64,000 bases of DNA from Candidatus Gastranaerophilales bacterium (GCA_028693235.1 JAQUVW010000005.1:1-64000); one strand, 5' to 3'; shown: positions 1 through 9,847, counted from the first letter of the stretch. Numbers and translations: made by a program. Notes: a model not told the origin generated them from the letters alone.

Positions 1-142
1 ACGAAATGTCTTGTGAAAAAATAGATGCACCCAAGATTCCTTGCTCTTGTGCTTCTTTCAGCTTGTCTATATCTTCTTGTTTAATTCCGCTATTTGTTGC
101 TTTCCCGCTACCTGCGAGTTTTAACAGTAAATCAATCCACAT
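1..142 (-). CDS. Truncated N-terminus of an unrecognised protein
   Basis: The first 47 codons of a minus-strand gene run off the left edge of the window. The start ATG at 142 is preceded by an AAGGGA-type ribosome binding site. The visible part begins MWIDLLLKLAGSGKA and continues as a lysine- and glutamate-rich segment. I do not recognise the family. The plus-strand frame over the same bases has no ribosome binding site and is taken as a shadow. Confidence 0.5.
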   Translation of the reverse strand, partial: MWIDLLLKLAGSGKATNSGIKQEDIDKLKEAQEQGILGASIFSQDIS

Positions 143-271
143 AACTTATTCCCTTTTCCGTTACAATATAGTAAAGTGCTTTTTGGTAACATGTTAATCG
201 GCGTAATCATGCGGTATATTTAACTTTTTTAGTGTTTTTTGCTGTTTTTTTAACAAAACTTTACAACAATG

Positions 272-817
272 CTAGTTTTCGTATTTGAAGAAAAGTGTAT
301 TTCCCGGTTTTAGTTCAATTTGCCATCCTGTATCAAATATTGAATCTTTTATCATTTCTTTTTTTAAAAAATCTACAGGACTTGTGCTTTCTTTCATGAG
401 CGTAATGTCATGTGGTGAAAACTCTGTTGCCCATCCATTATTGCCTTCTACGCTAAAAGTTGAACGTTCGAAATTTGGTCGCATTTGTTGTTTGTATTTG
501 AGAATAATAGGTTGGGCTAATGTTTGTTTAATTCCATTTGCTTTTTTATATTCGGTTAATTGAAATGAGAAGGTTGCATTTTTGCCGTATTTTTGTGGTT
601 GCACAATGTCAATCATGTTGCCATATAATATCGTTCCTTTTGGCAAAAATAAATCTGTAGGTAAGGTTGCATCTGCTAAGGTCGTTACATTTATATAGGG
701 GGTTGGGGTTTTTGTTGAGATGTAAGATATTGCTTTTACTTTTATTTGCATTGGTTCTGCAAATGCAGGAAGTGTCATCAAAGTTAAAATAGTTAATGCA
801 GTTAATAATTTTTTCAT
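272..817 (-). CDS. Secreted protein with signal peptide, function unknown
   Basis: This 181-residue protein starts MKKLLTALTILTLMTLPAFA, a clear signal peptide ending in an AFA-type signal peptidase I site, so it should be exported. The mature part is beta-rich and contains LPKGTILYGNMID. Phrases of this kind also occur in the C-terminal half of the SLH protein at 55.5-56.8 kb (FPANTKLYATIKEL), suggesting a shared periplasmic or envelope fold. It is a single gene between the truncated gene on its left and the divergent PAP2 gene on its right. No enzymatic motif is seen. Confidence 0.75.
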   Translation of the reverse strand: MKKLLTALTILTLMTLPAFAEPMQIKVKAISYISTKTPTPYINVTTLADATLPTDLFLPKGTILYGNMIDIVQPQKYGKNATFSFQLTEYKKANGIKQTLAQPIILKYKQQMRPNFERSTFSVEGNNGWATEFSPHDITLMKESTSPVDFLKKEMIKDSIFDTGWQIELKPGNTLFFKYEN

Positions 818-857
818 TCTTACCCCTTTTTTGTATTTTAATATATTATGATAAAAT

Positions 858-879
858 ATCCTTTATTATTATAAAGGAT
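858..879 (+). promoter_or_regulatory. Perfect 9-bp hairpin covering the ribosome binding site of the PAP2 gene
   Basis: ATCCTTTAT and ATAAAGGAT form perfect 9-bp arms around a TATT loop. The right arm contains the AAAGGA ribosome binding sequence of the gene starting at 885 and is followed by a run of T. It could act as a weak terminator or as a structure limiting translation. The structure is seen; the role is inferred. Confidence 0.4.
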
Positions 880-884
880 TTTTT

Positions 885-1832
885 ATGTATTTGAAATCAC
901 AAATTTCTTATCTTTTGTTATTGCAACATTTTCGAGAAATGACTAATGGAATTTTAGACCATTTTTTTCTTATTGTGACGATGTTCGGTGAGTTTTTGAT
1001 ACCATTGCTTTTTGTTTCGTGCATATATTGGTGTGTAAACAAAAAAGACGGTGTGTTTTTGTTGTTCACTGTTGCTATTTCGTTTTGGATAACCCAAATG
1101 TTGAAAATGACCGCTTGCATATATCGTCCTTGGATTTTGAATTCTGAAGTGCATCCGATAAAGTCTGCTATGAAAATGGCATATGGGTACTCTTTCCCAA
1201 GTGGACATACTGCCAACTCTATGGCTGTTTGGGGTGGTTATGCTTTTTTGAAATGGGATAAAAAAGTAATAAGAAATATATTTTTTGCTATGGTTGTTTT
1301 GGTTGCTTTTTCTCGTAATTATATCGGGGTTCACACTCCTCAAGATGTTATCGTTTCAATAATTGTGGGTGTCGGGGTTTGGTTTATTGCAAAATATTTA
1401 ATAAATTGGATAAATAATGGCAAAAATCGTGATGTTATAGCTTATTGTGTAGCGATGGCTCTTACTTGTTTATATGAAAGATATGTTTTGGTTAAAAATT
1501 TTCCGATAGATTATTTGAATGGCAAAATCCTAGTTGACCCTGCATGGATTAAAGATGGCTCTTTTGTTTGCTTTGGATATTTGCTCGGATTTTTTACGGG
1601 GTGGATTGTTGAAAGAAAATTTATAAATTTTGTGCCTGAAAACGGAACTGTTTTACGTAAGATTTTTAGATTTTTAACAGGTGCTTTGGTTATTGGACTT
1701 GTACTCGGAGTTGGCGAAAAGTATTTAATAGATATTTTGGGCTACGCAAAGGCAACTTGCTTTTTATTGATGTTTTTAGGACTTTTTATAACAGCAATTT
1801 ATCCGTTTATAATTAAAAAAATGAATTTATAA
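885..1832 (+). CDS. PAP2-superfamily membrane phosphatase
   Basis: This 315-residue polytopic membrane protein carries the three PAP2 (phosphatidic acid phosphatase type 2) signature blocks in order. KMTACIYRPW lies near residue 80, PSGHT near 105 with the catalytic histidine, and SRNYIGVHTPQDV near 145 with the second catalytic histidine. Hydrophobic segments lie on both sides. The family dephosphorylates lipid phosphates such as undecaprenyl or phosphatidylglycerol phosphate at the outer face of the cytoplasmic membrane. The extra C-terminal membrane half is longer than in minimal PAP2 enzymes. The start has an AAAGGA site inside a hairpin. The substrate cannot be told from sequence. Confidence 0.88.
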   Translation: MYLKSQISYLLLLQHFREMTNGILDHFFLIVTMFGEFLIPLLFVSCIYWCVNKKDGVFLLFTVAISFWITQMLKMTACIYRPWILNSEVHPIKSAMKMAYGYSFPSGHTANSMAVWGGYAFLKWDKKVIRNIFFAMVVLVAFSRNYIGVHTPQDVIVSIIVGVGVWFIAKYLINWINNGKNRDVIAYCVAMALTCLYERYVLVKNFPIDYLNGKILVDPAWIKDGSFVCFGYLLGFFTGWIVERKFINFVPENGTVLRKIFRFLTGALVIGLVLGVGEKYLIDILGYAKATCFLLMFLGLFITAIYPFIIKKMNL

Positions 1833-2068
1833 ATTAAGATAGATAAAACAGACACGCAACCTTACCTGCTATTATAGTGTGCCATTTGGCAAGAGCTTAA
1901 GTCCTTGAACTTCTTTTGGAAGATTTTTAAAATAGATTTTATTCGGTTTTGAATTGTGCTGCTTGAGTATTTGCTTACTCTTGAAGATATTTGCTCCATT
2001 TTCAAGAAAATACCTCAACAAAAAGAAAATCAATCATTACACTTAACCATAGTTGTAAAATCAAATAA

Positions 2069-5053
2069 TCACAAGCTTTTATATTCTAAATTTAAATCAT
2101 TTATTTCAACAAATTTTTTATATACATAAGGAATCTCAAAATGCTTTTCGCTCATACCTTCAATTGTTTCTAATGAATAGTCTTCAATAAATGAGTTATC
2201 AAGTTTAACCGTATATTTACCCGGTTTTATTCCTGAAAAATAATAGCTTCCGTCATTATTAACAGTAGTATAAGCTATTTCATTGCCGTCATTATCATCA
2301 ACAACAATTATAAAGTCTTTTATAGGCAAATCCCTATCGAAATCATCTTTGATAACTAATTTGCCGGTTATATTTCCGACAGAACTTTCAATCGGAATTT
2401 CAATATTAGTATTTTTTTCAGCATCTATTTTTACAATATTTGATTCTTTACACTCCTTTGAAAGAGATAGTATAGTAGGAAGCGATTCCGTATCAACGCT
2501 TATTTGATATACACCTTGATTAATTGCCTGTACAGGAATAGTACCTTTTGAATTTGTATATATAATCTCATTTTTCCAACTACATTTTATTGGAACACCT
2601 TTAACTTTTACATCACTTTTATCAAATTTACCATTTTCATTTTTGTCTAAATAAGCCACGACATTAACAAACCCCTTATTCCTATCAGTAATTCCAACTG
2701 AGCGTAAGCCATTTAAAACAGCAAAATTATCATTAACCGAAAGGTTAATCGAATGTCGATTGCTCCCCGGAATGAACATATTATCAACCATATAGCCATT
2801 AAGCTTGCTATATTGATAATTCAAAAAATATGTCCTTCCTGACTTAGTCGAATAGCCTAATTTCACGAGATACTCAAACCCGGGGATATCACCTGTATAA
2901 CGATAACCTGTACCAATAGATAAATTGATTCTTTTTAACATTGGAAATGTATATTCGATTCTTGCTATTTGATAATCATTAATAAAATTATTTCCACCGA
3001 TTTTCACGCCTTCATTCGCAATTTGAAGACCGCCTTTTCCACTGGGAATCTGCCAATTTAATTTTGTATATTGCATTTTATATTCTGAAGATGTGTCAGA
3101 GTAAGACGATTGGGGGATAAAAGATTCAGTCTTTAAATTGCTGACATTTTGCCCAATTGTAAGATACAAATTTCTGCCAATATTCTTATTATACTCAACG
3201 TTGTAATATGTGTTATTTACCATTGTTGTATCATTTTCACCTTGGCGAATATTTGTATTGATATTTACGTTTCCATATTTACTCAAAGAAAGAGAATATC
3301 TAAAATTCAATTCATTGAATTTCATAATTCCATTTTCGAATTTATGATTCAAATTAGAATAATAATGGTTAAGACTAAATCCGATATTTCCGACTTTTGT
3401 ATCACCTGAAGCATTTATCCCAACTCCAAGTCTGTCTGTCACAGTACCAAACTCCGTTGCTGCAAGATAAAATGAAGGAGAATAATTGTATGCTCTTGCA
3501 TTAATTTCATATTTTTCAGTTTTAAATCGTGGCGAAATTTCTGCTTTATAACCTGCACCTAATTGAGATATCGATTTATCATTACTAGCACTGAGTGCTA
3601 AGGTTGAAAAAAGTGAAAGATTTTTATTAAAACGATATTCTGCATCTGTTGAACAAGTTACTCCTTCCAAATTGTTAGAATTAATATAAGTACCGGAATA
3701 CAAACTAGGTGCCTTTGAATAAGACATTCCCCAAATATTATAATCAGGTGCTTTCACTATTTTGTCAGCTGTTATTTTGTTTTCAATTTGTAACTTATCT
3801 GTAATAACCCTTGTATCACTTAGTCCAATAACTAATTTCTTAGCATTTGCGGCATATAAAGCCCCATTTTCAGCCCACAACCTATTATTAAAGCCGTTTG
3901 CACCAATTAAAAAAACATTCTTGGGCTTTCTTTTTTTGAACCTATAATCAGATGTATCATATTTTTCATCAAAAAATGTGTTTTTTTCACCAGTTTCTTT
4001 TTCTTCCTCAAGTTTTATACTTAATAAATTTTTAGGAAGATGTGCCTCTTTTAAAGAATAGTAGCCGTTATAAGTATTTAAAGATTCTAAAAAATCACCA
4101 TTTACGTAGACATTTACGATACTTCCGGCGGATACATATCCGTTTTTATCTTCTATTTTTTTTTCATTTTCATTGTAATTTTTAATATTTATGCCAAACG
4201 TATTTTCACCAATTGAGTTTTCAGCCCCAATTCCAGAAACTTTTCCTACTTGATAATAATTGTTTTTATACTCATTTTCATACCTTAATCCTAACCCTCC
4301 AAAAGAGAATAGCTTATCAGTGTAATTAAAAGTGTTATAATCAATGGTATATTTACCGCCATAAGCTTGCCCATTCATAGCTATTTGAGTGTTATTATTA
4401 AACATGAAATTGGAATTCATTTGGTTATATAACATTTGTGCATACGAATCTGAAGTCGTATTATTATTAAATGAAACCCTATCAAGAGAGATTTTTCTCT
4501 TTTCATCAGGCAAGACAATTTGCGTATAGCCTTTAATTTGTTTAGAATTACCTGATGAATCTATTAATTCTTCTTTTTTTAAAGCTGATAAATTTCGTTC
4601 AGTCGTTGCCTCTACCGATAAATCATCAGATTTTGGATTAAAAGCGACTCCAAAAAGGTCGCCTAAAACTTGAGGAGGGACAAAAATCTCATCTTTTATA
4701 TCTGCCATTATTCCGGATTTTAAATAATAATTTTTAGCAGTGGAAATAACTTTGTTGTCGAGTTTAATATTGCTAAGAGAAACGACCCCTTTTTGGTGGT
4801 CAGGAGTTTCAAAACAGATTTCATTAGCCCCATGATTAACTTTAAAGGGGATATCAAACAAAACTGCCATTTGTTTAAAAGGAAGATAAATTTGAGAATT
4901 TGGAAGATACAAGATTTCAACATCAAAAGTATCTTGGTCATTAATGACAATATAAGAAATTGTATTTTCGGGATTGGCACAAGCCGCAAATACTGGCAAA
5001 GAAAATAAACCTATTAAAAATAGGATTAGTAATTTAATCAAACTTTTTATCAT
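2069..5053 (-). CDS. Fimbrial outer-membrane usher
   Basis: This 994-residue protein begins with a signal peptide ending in PVFAACA. It then has an N-terminal domain with periplasmic-usher character, a long beta-strand-rich middle expected to form the 24-stranded translocation pore, and C-terminal immunoglobulin-like domains (FVNVVAYLDKNENGKFD near residue 780). Length and layout match chaperone-usher pore proteins, which secrete and polymerise pilin subunits across the outer membrane. It is the last gene of the minus-strand operon that also encodes the chaperone and two pilin-like proteins. Sequence is divergent from classical PapC, closer in feel to archaic Csu-type systems. Confidence 0.85.
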   Translation of the reverse strand: MIKSLIKLLILFLIGLFSLPVFAACANPENTISYIVINDQDTFDVEILYLPNSQIYLPFKQMAVLFDIPFKVNHGANEICFETPDHQKGVVSLSNIKLDNKVISTAKNYYLKSGIMADIKDEIFVPPQVLGDLFGVAFNPKSDDLSVEATTERNLSALKKEELIDSSGNSKQIKGYTQIVLPDEKRKISLDRVSFNNNTTSDSYAQMLYNQMNSNFMFNNNTQIAMNGQAYGGKYTIDYNTFNYTDKLFSFGGLGLRYENEYKNNYYQVGKVSGIGAENSIGENTFGINIKNYNENEKKIEDKNGYVSAGSIVNVYVNGDFLESLNTYNGYYSLKEAHLPKNLLSIKLEEEKETGEKNTFFDEKYDTSDYRFKKRKPKNVFLIGANGFNNRLWAENGALYAANAKKLVIGLSDTRVITDKLQIENKITADKIVKAPDYNIWGMSYSKAPSLYSGTYINSNNLEGVTCSTDAEYRFNKNLSLFSTLALSASNDKSISQLGAGYKAEISPRFKTEKYEINARAYNYSPSFYLAATEFGTVTDRLGVGINASGDTKVGNIGFSLNHYYSNLNHKFENGIMKFNELNFRYSLSLSKYGNVNINTNIRQGENDTTMVNNTYYNVEYNKNIGRNLYLTIGQNVSNLKTESFIPQSSYSDTSSEYKMQYTKLNWQIPSGKGGLQIANEGVKIGGNNFINDYQIARIEYTFPMLKRINLSIGTGYRYTGDIPGFEYLVKLGYSTKSGRTYFLNYQYSKLNGYMVDNMFIPGSNRHSINLSVNDNFAVLNGLRSVGITDRNKGFVNVVAYLDKNENGKFDKSDVKVKGVPIKCSWKNEIIYTNSKGTIPVQAINQGVYQISVDTESLPTILSLSKECKESNIVKIDAEKNTNIEIPIESSVGNITGKLVIKDDFDRDLPIKDFIIVVDDNDGNEIAYTTVNNDGSYYFSGIKPGKYTVKLDNSFIEDYSLETIEGMSEKHFEIPYVYKKFVEINDLNLEYKSL

Positions 5054-5093
5054 TAATTTTTAAATCTATTTATATTGATAATTAATCAAACTT

Positions 5094-5732
5094 TTACAAT
5101 TCATATGCTGAAACAGTAACTATTGCCTGATAAGTACCTGCTGAATCGCTACCAAAAAGATAAGTTCCAGAAGCAGGAGCTCCGGAAATGTTGAGTCTCA
5201 CGCTCCCATTCAAAACTCCTCCACCAGTCTTAGCTATTGAAAAATATTTTCCAGAGCCAAAGGGACTTCTTGCATTTGAAAAAGTCATAGTTAAAGACCC
5301 TGTATTGGGACCGGTTGTAACAGGATAAGAAATAACATTCGGATTAGAAGAGGCTGAAGCACCTGAGTGTTGTGCTGAAATTATACTAGAATCAGAAGGG
5401 ATAAATCCCATCGAAGTATTTGCAAAGGTAAGGCAAGGGACCCCGTCAATTTCACAAAATGCCGTTCTGGTCGTTTTGCCTTGTACAGATGCCGTCATTC
5501 CTATTTTCGCACAGTTACAATTACTTTTTAGCGAAAATTGAGGACTCACAAGTGTCATATTTCCACTATTACAATCGATAGATGTAACTTCTTTTGAATT
5601 TAATGCTTTTATCTGAATACTTGATGAAACATTAACTTTTAAAGTTGCGGAGATATTAGTAGCCCCAAAAGAACAAGGAGCTACTAATTCAACCAATATC
5701 AAAGATAAAATAATATATTTTGTAAACTTCAT
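5094..5732 (-). CDS. Pilin-like secreted subunit (SCPU-type)
   Basis: This 212-residue protein has a signal peptide (ending in SFGA), a cysteine-rich N-terminal half with an SNCNCAK segment, and a C-terminus ending AGTYQAIVTVSAYEL. That terminal beta strand resembles the last strand of spore-coat-U (SCPU) pilins, although pilins mainly use an N-terminal donor strand for polymerisation. It lies 40 bases upstream of the usher and 10 bases downstream of a related subunit gene, in one operon with the chaperone. Assignment to a pilus subunit rests on context and ending, not on a decisive motif. Confidence 0.7.
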   Translation of the reverse strand: MKFTKYIILSLILVELVAPCSFGATNISATLKVNVSSSIQIKALNSKEVTSIDCNSGNMTLVSPQFSLKSNCNCAKIGMTASVQGKTTRTAFCEIDGVPCLTFANTSMGFIPSDSSIISAQHSGASASSNPNVISYPVTTGPNTGSLTMTFSNARSPFGSGKYFSIAKTGGGVLNGSVRLNISGAPASGTYLFGSDSAGTYQAIVTVSAYEL

Positions 5733-5742
5733 AATTCGCCAC

Positions 5743-6417
5743 TTACAATGAAACGGAACTGAGTGTTACAATGGATTGATAATTTCCAGCCAAATCAGTT
5801 TCATATCCCCACGTTCCTGCTCTATTCGTAGTAGCTAAAGCAACTGTAAAAGGTATTCCTGTTGAAGAAGTTATTATCGTTGGAGCAAATGTGTATTGAC
5901 CTTTGGTATTCTCAAATGAAGTTGGCGACACTACTGCAGAATTATAATTAAACTCACTGATGCCAAATGCTATTGCATTAGGATTACTTCCCGGAGAAGG
6001 TGCTGGAGTGATAGACTTACAATTTGTTACAGCTGATGTGTTTGCTTGATTAGTTCCTGTATTTGTTAAAACTATATAATTATTTGATGCTCCATCTTGA
6101 AAAAAAGAATTTGCAGAGCCATTACTACATATATTCTTTGCTGAAAGATACAATTTTACTGTTTTATCATTCGTTTTTACTGAATAACTTGCAATTGGTG
6201 CAGCGCTTGAAAATTTACCTGTTTGGCAATCCAAATTACCTGAAACCAATGGTGCAGTAGCTGTAATACAAATACAAGATGGCATTACTGCTTGAACCGT
6301 ACAATCTGCACTCTTTGAACACCCACTACTACTGCTACTTTCCTCGGCATAGCTCATTGTTGCAGTTGAAATCATTGTTGCTACTAATAGCAACCCAGTT
6401 AAACTTTTTAATCTCAT
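5743..6417 (-). CDS. Second pilin-like secreted subunit
   Basis: This 224-residue protein has a signal peptide ending in SYAEE and a serine-rich linker. A cysteine-containing beta domain follows, and its final strand (AGNYQSIVTLSSVSL) parallels the ending of the neighbouring subunit gene downstream. The two are probably paralogous subunits of the same pilus. It sits between the chaperone gene and the other subunit gene. A major-versus-tip role cannot be assigned. Confidence 0.7.
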   Translation of the reverse strand: MRLKSLTGLLLVATMISTATMSYAEESSSSSGCSKSADCTVQAVMPSCICITATAPLVSGNLDCQTGKFSSAAPIASYSVKTNDKTVKLYLSAKNICSNGSANSFFQDGASNNYIVLTNTGTNQANTSAVTNCKSITPAPSPGSNPNAIAFGISEFNYNSAVVSPTSFENTKGQYTFAPTIITSSTGIPFTVALATTNRAGTWGYETDLAGNYQSIVTLSSVSL

Positions 6418-6476
6418 TTAATTAATTCCTCCCTTAATTTTAAGATTATTTAATAAATAATTGTTATATATAATAA

Positions 6477-7382
6477 CTATTGATAGTTTTCTATTTTTTG
6501 AGCGGTTGTATTTTTCTCTGTTGTTATATTGTCTTGGTTTATTTGAGAAGTTTTAACCGAACTGACCTCAAATATTTGTTCTTTGTACATCTTTCTCAAT
6601 TTATTTTTTCCATCTTGATAAGAAATTGTTAATCGTAAATTATATTTTCCGGCGGAAGTTATGTCTTTCAAAGGTATTTCGCCCGAATTAAAATAGTTAC
6701 TTGATTGAGCCAACACCATCGGATTAAGATTATATTCAGAGACCAATTGACCGTCTTTTATTATCTGAGCCTTGCCTGAACATCTTATTCTACTGTTTCC
6801 CTTTGATGATAATTTAACATTGTAAGTTAGATTCTTATCACCATTATTTTTAATAGATAAATCATCAAAATTAGCGGCTCTAGCTATATTTCCTTTATCA
6901 AAATAAATCGGAACACCTATTCTTGTTTTTACAATTAATTTTGTTGTCATATTTGGATTAGGATTTGATAATAAAAGTTCTTTTGTTGCCACATCCTCAA
7001 AGAACACAACCATTCTTGATTCTCCAACAGGAAGCTGTTTTAGATTTGTAACTGTAATTCTTACTTTTTGAGGCTTCCCGTCTTTTAGAGTAAATTCATT
7101 AGGAACATATTTTGCATTTCGAATTAACGAATCAGGTGAATCTTTCAAATCTATAATATTCATATCGCCTTTTTCTGAAATTCTAAAAAACTCCGGATAA
7201 ATTTTGTATCTGACGGTTTCATTTTTGTCAGCTTCCACGTTTATCGAAGCTGTCACAAAATCATTTCTACTATTATTAGATTTCAATTCTACGAATAAAG
7301 GACTTACTTTTATGGAAGCATCGGCCATTGAACTAAATTGCATAAGACAAATTAAAGATAAAAATATATTTTTTATGTTCAT
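6477..7382 (-). CDS. PapD-like periplasmic fimbrial chaperone
   Basis: This 301-residue exported protein starts with a signal peptide (MNIKNIFLSLICLMQFSSM). It has an N-terminal immunoglobulin-like domain typical of PapD chaperones: IKVSPLFVELKSNN at the start of the mature protein, and a VRITVTNLKQLPVGESRMVV strand set near residues 105-125. The C-terminal extension rich in N, T and Q is unusual. The family donates a beta strand to pilin subunits in the periplasm and delivers them to the usher. It is in the same operon as two pilin-like genes and the usher. Confidence 0.83.
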   Translation of the reverse strand: MNIKNIFLSLICLMQFSSMADASIKVSPLFVELKSNNSRNDFVTASINVEADKNETVRYKIYPEFFRISEKGDMNIIDLKDSPDSLIRNAKYVPNEFTLKDGKPQKVRITVTNLKQLPVGESRMVVFFEDVATKELLLSNPNPNMTTKLIVKTRIGVPIYFDKGNIARAANFDDLSIKNNGDKNLTYNVKLSSKGNSRIRCSGKAQIIKDGQLVSEYNLNPMVLAQSSNYFNSGEIPLKDITSAGKYNLRLTISYQDGKNKLRKMYKEQIFEVSSVKTSQINQDNITTEKNTTAQKIENYQ

Positions 7383-7392
7383 TTTATTTCCT

Positions 7393-8283
7393 CTACTGCT
7401 TTTCTATCTGATAATTTATATGCTTATCGTAAGTTCCACTTTGAGGGGCTACCGTTGCAGATTTCTTTGAAATTCTATACCTAACGGTAATGGGTTTTTC
7501 TACAAGATTATTGTTCGAGTCAATTGTGGAAGTACCTGATGCAATTTTGTATTTTTGGTTCAACGTAATTGGTTGAGAATTTTGATACAACGTAACTCCA
7601 GAACTAGCTGCTGTTGATAAATCATAATAACTATCACAAGTATCTCCGGAATAATCAGAAGATGTTATCAAATATAAGTTCCAAGGCATATTGGCTTTTA
7701 TTTTTAAAACAGTATCCAAGTCATTGTATTTTATAAATGAAGGATTAAAAATATCAGCTTCCTCAATTTTAATTTGAGGATTAACTGTTGAGGCTGTAAT
7801 TTCTAAGACCTCATTACTATTCAAGACTAAATTATAATCGATACTAGCTGTTTGCTCATTCCCACTTACTATAACGATTCTGATTGGAACTGTATGAATT
7901 CCTGCGGTATATGAGCCATATCCATTTATTTGCATTTGCATAGTCTTTATATTGGAAGTATTTGTTGTCAAAAAATCAACAAAATAAGATGTATTTATAT
8001 TTGTGACATTTGTCCACCCTCCGAAAGATGGTCTATATAAAGATATATTAGTCGTAGGAATAGCAACAGGCCCGCTAATTGTTGAATTTGGAAACAAAAC
8101 GTAATAAGAATATCTATTATTCAAAGTCCCTGTCGTTAAAGTAATTGGAATCGACAAATTTAAAGTAGTCCCGCTCATAGTTTGAACTATTCCTGCTGTA
8201 TTCAGACTTATTCCATCTGCTTGTGCGGGCAAATTTGTCATTATATATATCATTATTAAAGGTAATATCAATTTCTTAAACAT
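7393..8283 (-). CDS. Secreted fimbrial accessory protein or adhesin
   Basis: First gene of the fimbrial operon. I place the start at 8283 (MFKKLILPLIM) because GAGGAAATTA precedes it; a longer frame starts at 8307 without a site. A signal peptide ends in PAQADG. The mature protein of about 270 residues is rich in threonine, serine and asparagine and predicted to be all beta, with one cysteine near residue 215. Its place ahead of the chaperone, and its length, suit a tip adhesin or a minor subunit. No family motif is recognised, so the role is inferred from context. Confidence 0.65.
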   Translation of the reverse strand: MFKKLILPLIMIYIMTNLPAQADGISLNTAGIVQTMSGTTLNLSIPITLTTGTLNNRYSYYVLFPNSTISGPVAIPTTNISLYRPSFGGWTNVTNINTSYFVDFLTTNTSNIKTMQMQINGYGSYTAGIHTVPIRIVIVSGNEQTASIDYNLVLNSNEVLEITASTVNPQIKIEEADIFNPSFIKYNDLDTVLKIKANMPWNLYLITSSDYSGDTCDSYYDLSTAASSGVTLYQNSQPITLNQKYKIASGTSTIDSNNNLVEKPITVRYRISKKSATVAPQSGTYDKHINYQIEKQ

Positions 8284-8439
8284 TAATTTCCTCAATCTCA
8301 AAAGCAACTTAAACGATTTCTAAAATAAATTAATTAGCAACTTGTATAATCTAAAAATATATTCTTGATTTTCACCATTTAGATATATAGAAAAACCTAT
8401 TTCATTGATAGACTCAGTTGTAGAGGAGTAAAGTAGGAA

Positions 8440-8940
8440 ATGAAACATTATTATATAAAAATATTTTTCATATTATATGTATTAAGTTTTGGAACATTTG
8501 TTTTTGCACAAGATGAAAATAACGCAGCCGTAACAGTACAGGGTGCTCTTGATGAGAAGTTCGGTTTTGACAAAATATTATATTCAGAATTTAATATCCC
8601 ATTCAATTCGGGAGATAAAATCCCCCATGTTGCAATAAATAAAGATAAAAGCAATCCTTACAGGTATAAGATAACTTACGATAGTGTTAAATTTAAATAC
8701 AAAGTAAATACACCAATGTCAATAAAGGTAATACCTACATTTGACAGTTTAGAACATACAACAACTCATTACACTTTTGACCCTGGTGATTTATCTATAA
8801 CTCCGAGTTACGACATCATAAATGCCACACCGGGGGGAGATAATACATCTCAAATTTTTAACCCAATTGTATATACAAAGAATGGTGTAAATACTGGTGT
8901 TTACAATGGAGTAATGACTATAACGGCGGTCGGAATATGA
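8440..8940 (+). CDS. Secreted beta-rich protein, divergent from the fimbrial operon
   Basis: This 166-residue protein has a signal peptide ending in TFVFAQ. The mature part ends NTGVYNGVMTITAVGI, the strand pattern seen at pilin C-termini, so it may be another fimbrial subunit. An AGAGGAGTAAAGT ribosome binding region precedes the ATG. The next gene starts four bases before this one ends, so the two are coupled and transcribed away from the fimbrial operon. The roughly 130-bp space between the divergent operons probably holds both promoters. Confidence 0.65.
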   Translation: MKHYYIKIFFILYVLSFGTFVFAQDENNAAVTVQGALDEKFGFDKILYSEFNIPFNSGDKIPHVAINKDKSNPYRYKITYDSVKFKYKVNTPMSIKVIPTFDSLEHTTTHYTFDPGDLSITPSYDIINATPGGDNTSQIFNPIVYTKNGVNTGVYNGVMTITAVGI

Positions 8941-9847
8941 TAAATAAAAATTATTTATGTAGCTTTATATTAATATTATCTTGTTTTTTTCATTCTAATT
9001 ATGGATTTTGCAGTTCAAGTTGTGGTGAAGATGGAAATTATATCCCTGAAATTTTTCTTGATGAATCTGTAATTCCACCAACTCCAACGCCGACACCTAC
9101 TCCCGATGATGATAAAAAAATAATCCCACCGGAATTGCAGTCGGGGTAGGAGCAGGTTCTGCAGCCATAGTTGCAGCAGGAGGTGCTGCTTTAGCACCAT
9201 TTCTATTACCGGGGATGATTCTCGGTTGTGCTGCCGGTATTGACTGTCCAATCGAAGCAATTAGTCTTTGCGATGCAAAAATAATTAATGATTTGAAAGC
9301 TTGTACAAATCAAACTAAATATATATTAAAAGCAATTGAAGAAAATTGTATTCACAATCCTTGTACATCTAAATATGTACTGATTGTTGATACAAAAATT
9401 ACCCCCGGAAATTATAATATTGTAACTTTTGAACTTCCTAAAGAAATTCTAAACAACACAAAAACAATGTCTGTAAAAATAACTCAAATATCAGATGCTT
9501 TTAAAATATACAGAGAAAGACCTGAAATAAATTCAAAACTTTATATAGGCACCACACAAAATGAATTGGAAAAGCTATATAAACATCAACGATACTGGGG
9601 TAATAGGAAAAATATTGGAGAAATAAAACTTTCAAAGATAAGCATACAACCCGAAAAAGGTATAATAATTGAAGTTGGGGAAATGGATTTTTCAAAACAA
9701 GAGATTCCAAAAACAGCGACCATTGTTACTACGTACAATAAATTCGGTAGAAAAAGCATGCTTCCTAAAGGTGTAAAATCACGAAGTATAAGATACGCAA
9801 TACTTATTGAACTAAGTAATTTACCAAAAACAAATCTAATAAAATAA
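8937..9847 (+). pseudogene. Exported proline-threonine linker protein, split by a frame change in an A7 run
   Basis: Two frames together give one sensible protein. Frame one (8937-9149) has a signal peptide, a cysteine pair and a PTPTPTPTPDDDKK linker. Frame two continues as NNPTGIAVGVGAGSAA, a glycine-zipper or membrane segment, then a roughly 210-residue C-terminal domain with several cysteines (usable ATG at 9215, stop at 9847). The frames join at the seven-A run 9114-9120; one extra A would fuse them. This may be a real inactivation, phase variation, -1 frameshifting or a sequencing deletion. It partners the upstream pilin-like gene. Confidence 0.6.

Noticed and set aside
1862-1999. 45-codon minus-strand frame between the PAP2 and usher genes
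   Set aside because: Only a distant GAGG precedes its ATG, the sequence is low in informative residues and no neighbour coupling exists; the 236-bp gap is treated as noncoding.
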